Below, in pieces: positions 1-6,876 of a stretch of DNA of 11,262 bases. This DNA comes from Baffinella frigidus (lineage: Eukaryota; Cryptophyceae; Cryptomonadales; Baffinellaceae): positions 127,725-138,986 of the forward strand of contig MU646433.1 in assembly GCA_026770585.1 (NCBI GenBank), in the 5' to 3' direction. Under the pieces are notes generated by a model that had not been told where the DNA came from, made no database searches, and saw nothing but the letters and a program-made list of their open reading frames with translations. A program made the translations under genes and the position numbers. Positions within the stretch are counted from its first letter, which is position 1. Each line of letters starts with the position of its first letter.

Positions 1-13
1 GTGTGGGTGACAG

Positions 14-990
14 ACGGCACGGTACCTGAAGCTCTACTCCAAGTATCCGATCCTCGAGGCGGAGGTTGTCTTCGCCTGCCGTCAGGTCCCACCCCAACCC
101 CCCCGATCCTCCCCCCGCCTATTTCCAGGGCGATGGGCAGACAGGGCGGGTGCCCGGATCGGTGGGGGTGGCTGGCAGCCGCGGCCTGGTTCGTGCTTCC
201 CCGGGCGTGGCTGGTGCCTGCCCGTGGCAACCAGGAAGCTACCACGCTCCCGCCCAGGCTCGCGGCTGGCAGGCACGTAACCACGCAGGCAGGTGCCGTG
301 TCTTGGTGTGGCTTGGTGGGTGGGCGGGTGGCAGGATGGCCACTCGCAGGAGTACGCTCCTGGATGCACTTCGCCAGGGCGAAGCGCCTCGCGGGAGACA
401 CGCGTGGGTTGATGGTACAGGGGTATCTGGGCTATAAGAAACCAGAACTCAAGAACACAGACCGGATTTGGATCCCCCGTTTTCCTAATTTAGTACCAGA
501 GGGTTAACTGAATCTTGCGTTTAGTCAACCCCCTGGTACTTATTCAAGAACACGGACACCGACCGATGTTGGAGCACCTGTGTTCTTATCCCATAAGTGG
601 GCATGCCCACAAATTTGAGGGCCAAGAGGTCCTAGGCTGGTCCTAGGGCCCTACCGTAGGGCGTATAAGCCTACTGGGCACTTAAGGGATAGCCCAGATA
701 CCCCTGCATGGTGGGTGGCAGGAGTAGGCGTGGTGATGGCGCGTGGTGTGTTGGCAGGAGTGTGGATGCACTGATGGCGTGACGCCTGGCAGGAATACGC
801 ATGCACGGCGGTGGACGTGGTGGCGCGGCGGACGCGGATTGCGTTCCTCGATTCGCACGCGGCCGAGGTGTGCCTCCCGCGCGTCCTCGAAATCATGCAG
901 AAGGAGCTGGGCTGGTCGCGCTGGCGCAAGGCCGAGGAGAAGAAGCAGGCCCTTGCCTTCCTCAAGACCATGTCTCTCCCCACTGAGTAG
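14..990 (+). CDS. FAD-dependent glycerol-3-phosphate dehydrogenase (mitochondrial type), C-terminal end, two exons
   Basis: Exons 14-85 and 793-990, joined in phase 0; the 5' part lies outside the window. Exon 14-85 follows an acceptor-like CAG at 11-13 and reads TARYLKLYSKYP then ILEAEVVFACRQ. Exon 793-990 reads EYACTAVDVVARRTRIAF and continues to SLPTE and a TAG at 988-990. The joined sequence (EAEV..ACRQEYACTAVD..ARRTRIAFLD, then LPRVLEIM) is the C-terminal DAO_C part of the GlpD/GUT2/SDP6 family, which oxidises glycerol-3-phosphate to dihydroxyacetone phosphate and passes electrons to quinone at the inner mitochondrial membrane. It stops shortly after the KAEEKKQALAFLKTM helix, as in plants, without the calcium-binding EF-hand tail of animal enzymes. 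The frame is closed on both sides of the intron, so only splicing gives the family sequence. Family call is firm; cell location is from family knowledge, since the N-terminus is not visible. Confidence 0.92.
86..792 (+). other. Intron of the glycerol-3-phosphate dehydrogenase gene (707 nt, GT-AG, phase 0)
   Basis: It begins gtcccacc directly after the CAG codon at 83-85 and ends ggcag at 788-792. The 5' part is C-rich (about 88-125), and 140-345 is rich in GGTGGG/GGCAGG. A foldback element occupies about 417-707. The 3' end repeats a GGCAG|GA acceptor-like block at 35-36 nt spacing (AG ending at 721, 757 and 792), and a similar cag|gagtacgc occurs at 347-354. Only the AG at 792 continues the family reading frame. 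Confidence 0.88.
417..707. mobile_element. MITE-like foldback element inside the dehydrogenase intron
   Basis: The 18 bases at 418-435 (starting caggggtatctggg) are the exact reverse complement of 689-706. A possible 5-bp target duplication, atggt, lies at 412-416 and 708-712, which would put the ends at 417 and 707. Inside is a second inverted repeat: gtaccagagggttaac (about 495-510) against gtcaaccccctggtac (about 525-540), 14 of 16 pairing. The 3' half is rich in short palindromes (ggtcctaggctggtcctag; ccctaccgtaggg). There is no transposase frame, so it would be non-autonomous. The inverted repeat is certain; the element boundaries and the duplication are inference. Confidence 0.65.
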
Positions 991-1624
991 AGCTCTCGAG
1001 CAGTACAGCCCGCGCACTCAGAGGTGTGGAGCAAGCGCCGAGAAGAGAGTAGCGAGTAGGAGCAGCATGGGTCCGCGCACTGACGCGCGAGGCCTCTGGG
1101 GATATCCAGGGATATCCCCCCATGTAGGCCCAAGCGGAGTGACTTTACACAAGTCACGGCCACTTTAGACCGAGTGTCCACTTTAGGCCCCTCTCGCGAG
1201 GAGCCACCTGTTCTCTTCAGTACACAACTCAGTCGATCTGCGGCCTCAGCCCGCACAGCGGCCCCATGCCGCCCTCCTAGACAGCCCCCCCTGCGGCCCA
1301 CGCCCCGGCACCCATCACAGACACGCCCATGCCCCCTTCGCGGTGCTTTGCCGGGAACCCACAGTCGGCGCTCTGACTTTCTACGATGGGGCAAGGAATG
1401 CATCGGAATGGGGCAAGGCAGGAATCGCACAGCTGGCGGTAGTCGTGAGCAATCGTGCTGTTTTTCCCCGGCTAGTGTGGCAGATGGTTACGGTTCACCA
1501 ATAAAGTACACGCACGTGACGATCCGTGCGCTAGATGTTCTAGCTAGGTACTTGCTTCGAGGCCCATCTCAGTGAGGCCTGAGCCAACAACGCGACTCAC
1601 GCCCACCCCCCCAAATGTAGATGT
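991..1624. other. Non-coding 3' flank of the dehydrogenase gene
   Basis: No supportable gene. Open frames on both strands are low-complexity and overlap each other. It contains a hairpin with 9-bp perfect arms (ggggatatc at 1098-1106, gatatcccc at 1111-1119), a repeated ccactttag(a/g)cc at about 1160-1190, and a short duplication of ggggcaagg around 1387-1415. I see no clear polyadenylation signal. Confidence 0.5.
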
Positions 1625-1722
1625 AGAGGTTCTCCCCAATGTACGAGAGTCAGCCAAGTTGAGGGAGAGAGAGGTGGAAGTGAAGAGGTTTCCCCCTATG
1701 TACAGAAGTCAGCAAATTTAAG
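1625..1722. repeat. Diverged 59-bp tandem duplication
   Basis: Positions 1625-1665 (agaggttctccccaatgtac...) and 1684-1722 (agaggtttccccctatgtac...) align over about 40 bases, including (g)a(g/a)agtcagc and an (a)agttgaggg/aatttaaggg end. The offset is 59 bases. A purine-rich spacer (gggagagagaggtggaagtg) lies between the copies. Confidence 0.7.
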
Positions 1723-1747
1723 GGCAACCACAGCAAGTCACCAAAAC

Positions 1748-2150
1748 AAGTGTTAGCACCCACCCGCGTTAGCACCCACCTGCGTCAGTCCCCACCCGCG
1801 TCAATACACACTCGCGTTCACCCACCCGTGTTAGCACCGCAACAGCGCTCACCCGCATTAGCATTCACGCGCAATAGCACTCAGGCGCGTCAACACCCAC
1901 CCCCATTAGCACCCACACACGCCACACACGTCAGCACCCACGCGCGTCAACACCCACGCACGTCAGTCCCAGCTGAGCGGTCCTCCAGTGTGACGGGTTA
2001 GCGCAGGAAAAAAAGTGTGGGCTCGCCAGCCCTCACGGGTCAGTCCCGACGGGTCAGTCCTCACGCGTCAACCTCACTGGTCGGTCCCAACGCGTCAGAC
2101 CAACGCGTCAGCCCCCGCGTGTCAGTCGCCACGCGTCAACCGTCCCGGTG
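1748..2150. repeat. Degenerate minisatellite of CACCC(A/G)CGCGTCAG-like units
   Basis: About 400 bases of imperfect short units. The first half (about 1748-1970) repeats ttagcacccaccCGCG and cgtcaacacccac units of roughly 14-18 bases. The second half (about 2030-2150) repeats acGCGTCA(G/A) with cagtcc/caacct spacers. CGCGTCA or a one-base variant recurs at least eight times, and the strand is strongly C-rich and G-poor. Open frames across it are repeat translation only. Confidence 0.8.
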
Positions 2151-2524
2151 TAGGAGCGCACGTGTCTCACATTCCTCCAGAAATGCGCAGCACGCGCTCC
2201 CCCTGTCTGTCCTATGTTGCTCTCATCATCCGGCCCCTCGACCACCCCAGCCACCAGCTGTCTGATGCCGCAAGCGGGAGCACGGTGCGCCCGAGGAATG
2301 TCGAGGTCTGCCCGCAGGCCTCGCAAGGGTGAGATGAGTTGCAGCGCGAAATTGGAGGAGCACTGCCGCGCGCGCTCGCGCGTGCCCCGTTGAGCAGATG
2401 GGCGGGCTCAACAGGGCCCATCTGCCGCGTACCACCGCGCCCGTGGAGCAATCAAACGTCTCGATCAGCCCCTCCGAGGCCGCGCCGCTCCTCCAAACCT
2501 GCCGCGCCCCCCATGTTGCCCCCC
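2151..2524. other. GC-rich non-coding stretch with competing hairpins
   Basis: No gene that I can support. Two mutually exclusive hairpins overlap at 2389-2425: gttgagc (2389-2395) pairs with gctcaac (2406-2412), while gcagatgggc (2394-2403) pairs perfectly with gcccatctgc (2416-2425). An alternating CG run (gccgcgcgcgctcgcgcgtgc) lies near 2365-2385. Overlapping frames on both strands look random. Confidence 0.45.
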
Positions 2525-2706
2525 GGTTTGGATTTGGGGTCTGGGTGTCCTTAATTGTGTACCAGAGGGTTGACCCAACCTCACGTTCTTGTACGGAGAA
2601 GGTGCATGGGAGTGCTTGCACTCGCGAATAAGATCACGCCCCGCCCAGGGTGGTCATATGCTCGTAAGCATGGCCCTAATTGTACTGTAGGGCCGTATGA
2701 CCAACC
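2525..2706. repeat. Second, diverged copy of the intron foldback family
   Basis: ggatttgg (about 2530), then (t)cctaattgtgtaccagagggttgac (about 2549-2572) and a cgttc block match, in order and spacing, the interior of the intron element (ggatttgg near 463, gtaccagagggttaac near 495). Further on, ggccctaattgtactgtagggccgtatgacc (about 2672-2703, split hairpin) resembles ggccctaccgtagggcgtataagcc at about 647-670. Arms ggtcatatg and cgtatgacc enclose a ggccctaa...gtagggcc stem. The outer 18-bp terminal repeat of the intron copy is not present here. Confidence 0.55.
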
Positions 2707-3005
2707 CCAGGAGACCACTGAGGCCACACTGCACCGGCAGAAAGCGTGTTGGTGCACGGAGGAGGTGCGCTGCCGAACCGAACCCCTGCACACTGCTGCA
2801 ATAGGCACCGTTTCTTCAACGCTTTATCACCGCGGGAAGCTCATGTTCAGAGCACAGAGCTCTCGCTCTTCGAGACATCACCCTACAACATGCACTGCAA
2901 AGGTTTCTCGCGGCTGCACCGATGGCTGCGGGCGCCACACCCTTCGTGTGGGTATCTAGGCTCTAAGGGCATCTAAGGACGCAAGGTTATGACGACGTCG
3001 GCGTA
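2707..3005. other. Non-coding gap, nothing recognised
   Basis: Short overlapping frames exist on both strands, but none reads like a known protein. I see no RNA gene or strong repeat. Confidence 0.4.
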
Positions 3006-3091
3006 GATTCACTTAAGCCTCCTTAAGTACATTCACTTAGGCCGTCTAAGTAGAGAGAGTTGACTAGTAACTACCGGCCTTCTAAGGCCGG
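3006..3091. repeat. Row of three hairpins downstream of the ankyrin gene
   Basis: Two tandem copies of an attcactta(a/g)g... unit (about 3007-3029 and 3031-3052) each fold on themselves: acttaa/ttaagt in the first, acttag/ctaagt in the second. After a GTTGAC at 3059-3064, the 18 bases at 3074-3091 form a perfect hairpin (ccggcctt, 2-base loop, aaggccgg). The row starts 74 bases past the stop codon of the minus-strand gene, so on that strand it lies in the 3' flank and could act in transcript ending. That role is inference. Confidence 0.65.
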
Positions 3092-3164
3092 GTCACGCTC
3101 TCGAGCAAATCGAGCGAAAGACAGTGGCCTCCTCGGGATTGGTGGGGATGCTGTAGCGTTGACA

Positions 3165-4324
3165 TCACACGTGCTCCAGCACCATGCGCACCACCCCCGC
3201 ATCAAGTGCCAGCACCCGCGACTTCGCCCCCAACCGGTCCAGCTGCCCCATGGCGAACGCCTCGCACTTTGCTCTGCGCACTGCCTCCGCCGTGAGAATC
3301 GCCGTGACTTGGAGGTGCGTTTTGGCGGGCCAAGTCCGGACGAGTTTCCGGCACACAGCGACTTCCACGCAACGTGCGACTTTTCTGCAACGTGTCCACG
3401 TTCCCAACCTTCCCCAGGGCGTTGGCATGTCCTCCAGCTCAGGAGTAGTCCGTCCTTTGGTTCCCGCGCAAGACCAACAAAACCACCCCAGGAAAACTGC
3501 CGCGTAAGGACCATAACGTTGGGCAAAAAGAAGAAGAACAAGGAGTGAAGTCTCGTAAAAGTAACTGCAGCGTGCAGCGGCATGGATCGGCGTCGCTCCT
3601 GCGTTGTCCTCGACCCTCACTTCCGCCCCGTTCTCAAGCAGGATGCGAAGAACCTTCTCTTGGCCAGAAAATGCAGCTGCGTGCAGAGGGGTAGCTCCTG
3701 CTCCTGGACCGTCACGTCGGCCCCGTGACGAATCAGGAGAAGCGCAACACGCTCACGCCCCCCGCGTGCGGCAGAATGCAGCGGAGTCCCTCCTGTGTTG
3801 TCTTTGGAAAACAGGTCGGCGCCTTTTTCAACGAGGAGAAGGACGAGTGCTTCGCGACCGTCGAATGCAGCGAGGTGCAGCGGAGTTCTTCCGTTTTTGT
3901 CCGTGGCCGACACATCCGCAAAATGATCAAGCAGGAGTAGCACGATCGCCTCGTATTGCTGCACGATCGCGTGCCCAAGCGGCGTCGCTCCCCTGAACTT
4001 GGCCTTGTCCGACACGTCGGCCCCGTGCTCCAGCAGGATCATCACCACCTCCTCGCTTCCCTCTTGTGCAGCGATATGCAGCGGTGTGCATTGCAACTCC
4101 CACCGTCCTCCTTTCTCCTCGATGTCTGCACCCTCCATGAGCAGCCTCCGCACCTTCGCTGGCTCGCCGAGCGCCGCTGCCAGCCAGAGCGCGGGATTTA
4201 TCTCACGACCAAAGACCATGTATTGGCACCAGGGTGACTCGTCGAAAAAACGGCGCACGGACGCTGGAATCTCCTCGACAGCGGCATACATTTGCAAGAT
4301 CATGAACCGGATCATCTGAAGCAT
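3165..4324 (-). CDS. Ankyrin-repeat protein, reading frame broken once between repeats 5 and 6
   Basis: Read from ATG at 4322-4324. Residues 1-42 are a leader (ASVRRFFDESPWCQYMVFGRE), followed by five ankyrin repeats at about residues 43-208: NPALWLAAALGEPAKV; CTPLHIAAQEGSEEVV; GATPLGHAIVQQYEAI; GRTPLHLAAFDGREAL; GGTPLHSAARGGRERV. After GADVTVQE (codon 3701-3703) the frame loses register. The next repeat, GATPLHAAAFSGQEKV, starts at 3698 in another frame, leaving two unread bases (3699-3700). Against the 33-residue period seen in the other repeats, four bases are missing. The second frame then stays open to TGA at 3165-3167: repeat 6, a partial repeat 7 (GATPIHAAARC), a hydrophobic stretch (ETSLLVLLLFAQ, AAVFLGWFCWSCA) and a tail (AFAMGQLDRLGAKSRVLALD). 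Ankyrin repeats bind proteins; the partner is unknown. No intron of workable length explains the break without destroying a complete repeat. It is either a pseudogene or a base error. Confidence 0.85.
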
Positions 4325-4459
4325 TGGTAAAAGATGCCCCCCCCCCCGGTCCTCTACAAGTTTTTTTGTTGACGACAGGCAAAATTCTTCATGTAAAGTT
4401 GACAGATTTCAACAGGAGTTGACTTTAGAATACGAGGAGGCTCGCAGACGCGTCGTTTG
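4325..4459. promoter_or_regulatory. Shared upstream region between two divergent genes
   Basis: 135 bases separate the ankyrin start from the ATG at 4460. It contains a C11 tract (4337-4347), a T7 tract (4361-4367) and three copies of GTTGAC (4368-4373, 4398-4403, 4418-4423), spaced 30 and 20 bases apart and all on the plus strand. There is no convincing TATA box. A promoter role follows from position only; the motif's function is unknown. Confidence 0.45.
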
Positions 4460-6876
4460 ATGGCATCACAGGAGAGCAAGCTGCAGCTTCAGTGGAGGGC
4501 ACTGGCTGGAATCGGGATAGTGTGCGCCGCGACGGCTTTCCAGATCATGCCGGCGCCGCTCGGTGCCGGCAACCGTGCTGGACTGAAAGGAGTAATTCGA
4601 GGGCGGCCTCCGGGAGGGCCTTGGGTATCAAGAACGGGGGCGGCGAGGCTGCGGCTCCGTGGTGCGGCAATGTGCGAGGCAGGCGACGCTGCCGAGCGGC
4701 CTGTGGCGATCGCGTCTGGGGATCAGCCGCAGGCCGTGCCTGGTCGGCCAGGGCGGGAGATTGCAAAGGGGCTTTGGCGAGACTGGACGAGGTTGGAGGT
4801 GAAAGCCGCCACGGCGCTTTGGGTGAACCGAATGGTGATAGGGCTCGACCTGTGCCCGTTCGCGCTCGACTCGATGCCGGGGCTGCGGGTGGTGGTGTCT
4901 GATGCCCTGGACCGAGAGAGCCTGCTAGACTCGCTGGCGCTCGAGATGGGATATCTGGTCGAGTTGCCCAACAACAAGCCTGCCACAACGCTCGTGGTGT
5001 TCCCGCCGGAGCTCTTCGACACGATTCGCGCCGAAGATCAGGTCATCGTCGCGCTGGAGGGGGGGGGCGACGCGGGCACGGCAGGGGAGGCGGTGGCGGA
5101 AACGGGGCTTGGGGAGAGCGCGAGAAGAGTAGAGGTAGCAGAGAGCGGAGGGGTGGACAACTTCGAGACGTTCATGGAGACAGCGTACAAGGGCACGGAG
5201 CTTGCGCAGGTGCCCCCACACACACCTTTCCCCGGGTGGGACCCCGGTGCTGGCCCGCACGATGCTCGCACGATGCCTCGCGTGGTTGGCAAGCTGGTCC
5301 TCGCAAAGGTCGCGCGCTGCCCTTGTGGCACTGTGGTTGGTGGGTGGTTACAGGAGGCTGGCGTGGTGGGCTGATTGGTGGCGGGGTTGGCGGTGGGTGG
5401 CGGCTCGGTTGGTGTGTCCTGACAGGAGGTTGGTGGTTGGCAGGACCTGTACGGGGAGCAGCTTCTGCTCCTCACATTCCACCCAAACTCTACCTTCTCC
5501 AACGTGCCCTACGACCCCTGCGACTTCGCGCTCAGGTCAAACATCCAGCCCTTTCCTGCCCCACTCGCGAACACCACCTTCTCCAGTCAGTCAATTACCC
5601 ACCCACCCACCCACTCGCCCACCCAGTCAGTCATCCAGCCAGCCATCCAGCCAGCTAGCCAGCCAGCCAGACAGACAGACAGTGCCTTCTTGGCTGGCGG
5701 CCAGGCACTCTGGCTGGCAGCCGACCCTCAATCTCATCTCGGAAGATAACTGAATCAGTTCCTTATCATTAGGAGGTTGAATAGGAGAAATTAGTTAGGG
5801 CGTAGTAAATTTAATTAGTCCTCCAAATTAAATGAAACCGCTAATTGAGGAACTGATTCAGTTATCTTTCGAGATGAAATCTTCCCCACCTCGATTCCAG
5901 CGTTTGCGAGCGTTGCCACTGCCAAGCGTGCTCACTTTCCAGAAAATGCCGCTCAGCCGAACGCCAGGTCCTGGGTCGAGCACCATGGTGTGGGAAATTT
6001 GCGCCCGGCCGAGCGCCTCTTTTCTAGAAAGTGGCGCTCGGGTGCGCTTCGCGAACCACCACCCTCTTCGTGTTCACGCGACCACCGCCGGTAAATCGCT
6101 GGACCGTGTTCCCTTCAAGTTACTTGGAAGCGTGGCACACTTGCGCGATTGACGGTTCGTAATTGTGAGGTGTGGCGTGTGGGACTGGGTGGCAGATCGC
6201 CGTTCCCGACGATCCACCTTCTGCGCGGATCGGACGTGCGCCAGGCTGAGGCCATCTGCGAATCCCAGAACCGCACCACCGAGGACGGTGCGTGCCAGCC
6301 CCTGCCCCTCTCCTCCTCCGTCCCGGGACCCACCACGCTGGTTGCCTGCCAGTCCCCCCTCGTTTTCCTCCGTGCCGGGACGACCCCGCGTCCAGCACCG
6401 CGAGAAGCAAGACAGCGCACACGTGTGTCCTCGCCCCTTGGAATGCCAGGGGTTTCCAACATCACTTGGACTAGAAAAGCATCTAGCCCTGACACCTTTG
6501 CCAAAGTCACCAAGTCAATTCCTGGTACAAATTTTGAAACCTCAAGATCCTACAATACCGCCAACCAATTTTTAAAAGACCGAGTTTTGGTATGTTTACT
6601 AGAATTGGCTTAGGAAGGGGCCTGGGGGCTGGAAGCGTTTCTAATGAACTTGGGTTTCGCGTGTCATGAGTAGTTCTTCCAATGCCGACTGTTGCGCAAA
6701 GGCTGTGGCAAGATGCTTGCTCTAGTTGGGTAGCTGACGTGAGTGTGGCTGATGGGCACGTGTGGTGGAATGCAGTGGCGATCGCCAACGAGGCTCGTCT
6801 TCGGGGCATCGGCTACACCGAACTCGTGAACATGCTCTCCGAGGTCTTCAGCCGCGCGAAGGCAGACTACTCCTGA
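4460..6876 (+). CDS. DUF1415-family protein with plastid-type targeting leader, four exons, 344 aa
   Basis: Exons 4460-5209, 5444-5535, 6196-6287 and 6776-6876 all have GT-AG borders, and their phases fit exactly (1035 nt including TGA). The start is the ATG at 4460; the TTG just before it is not a likely start. Residues 1-27 resemble a signal peptide (ALAGIGIVCAATAF) ending in an A-T-A-F junction, followed by a basic stretch with RLRLRGAA: the bipartite plastid leader of algae with complex plastids. From about residue 104 the DUF1415 domain runs: ALWVNRMVIGLDLCPFA (the family's W/GLxLCPFA signature), ATTLVVFPPELFDT, then LLLLTFHPNSTFSNVPYDPCDF (split in exon 2) and R-SPFPTIHLLR formed across the exon 2/3 junction. 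Exon 4 gives the helical end (AIANEARLRGIGYTELVNML). Residues about 199-231 are a Gly/Ala/Glu-rich insert absent from typical bacterial members. The family's biochemical role is not known. Family call strong; plastid location inferred. Confidence 0.9.
5210..5443 (+). other. Intron 1 of the DUF1415 gene (234 nt, phase 0)
   Basis: It starts gtgcccccac and ends ggttggcag. The 3' 120 bases are a run of GGTTGGTGG/GGTGGCGG units with two further acceptor-like acaggagg sites (about 5350 and 5422). The exon frame stays open for a while into this intron but then loses all likeness to the family. Confidence 0.85.
5596..5690. repeat. Tetranucleotide microsatellite, (CACC)n then (CCAG/CCAT)n and (CAGA)n
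   Basis: The run acccacccacccactcgccc is followed by agtcagtcatccagccagcc-type units, then cagacagacagacag. It is C-rich on the coding strand and lies near the 5' end of the intron, mirroring the C-rich 5' and G-rich 3' pattern of the other introns here. Confidence 0.85.
5734..5877. mobile_element. MITE: 144 bp, 30-bp terminal inverted repeats, AATC target duplication
   Basis: Positions 5734-5763 (starting tcatctcggaag) match the reverse complement of 5848-5877 at 29 of 30 bases. The single difference is at the ninth base. AATC occurs immediately outside both ends (5730-5733 and 5878-5881). The 84-base centre is AT-rich in a GC-rich intron and contains a weaker inner inverted repeat (ttaggagg against tcctccaaa). 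With no coding capacity, it must have moved with another element's transposase. Confidence 0.85.
5936..6044. repeat. Direct repeat around TTCnnGAA, one copy embedded in a perfect-arm hairpin
   Basis: tttccagaaaatgccgctca (from 5936) and tttctagaaagtggcgctcg (from about 6022) are diverged copies 86 bases apart. The second sits in a hairpin with 9-bp perfect arms ccgagcgcc (6009-6017) and ggcgctcgg (6033-6041). The inner TTCTAGAA resembles a heat-shock-element half, which may be chance. Confidence 0.5.
6288..6775 (+). other. Intron 3 of the DUF1415 gene (488 nt, phase 1)
   Basis: The donor gtgcgtgcc follows gaggacg; the acceptor aatgcag ends at 6775. The junction G|TG gives V before AIANEARL. 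The middle (about 6470-6620) is more AT-rich than its surroundings, with runs such as aatttttaaaag, but I find no clear inverted repeat there. Confidence 0.75.

Larger units (their letters stand above)
5536..6195 (+). other. Intron 2 of the DUF1415 gene (660 nt, phase 2)
   Basis: The donor gtcaaac follows ctcag at 5531-5535; the acceptor ggcag ends at 6195. The split arginine codon AG|A gives R-S-P-F-P as in the family. Contents: CACC and CCAG/CAGA tetranucleotide repeats at about 5596-5682, a MITE at 5734-5877, and a repeated TTCnnGAA plus hairpin block at 5936-6044. Confidence 0.85.

Noticed and set aside
1-507. 168-codon plus-strand open frame at the left edge
   Set aside because: It runs through the dehydrogenase intron in a frame different from the real exon, and its translation is Gly/Pro/Arg noise.
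651-1430. 259-codon minus-strand open frame
   Set aside because: It lies opposite the dehydrogenase terminal exon and GC-rich flank; no protein likeness.
1750-2332. Plus-strand open frames in the C-rich region
   Set aside because: They are translations of the degenerate minisatellite (His/Pro/Thr/Ser repeats).
2394-2425. tRNA or structured RNA
   Set aside because: Only simple or competing hairpins; no cloverleaf arms or conserved TΨC-type sequence.
3071-3583. 170-codon minus-strand frame beside the ankyrin tail
   Set aside because: The adjacent frame continues the ankyrin repeats directly from repeat 6; this one does not.
4545-5022. Antisense frames opposite DUF1415 exon 1
   Set aside because: Shadow frames of a GC-rich true exon whose sense strand matches a known family.
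5210-5374. Read-through of DUF1415 exon 1 to a stop at 5374
   Set aside because: Family likeness ends exactly at the GT at 5210 and resumes at 5444 in phase, so the read-through is intron.
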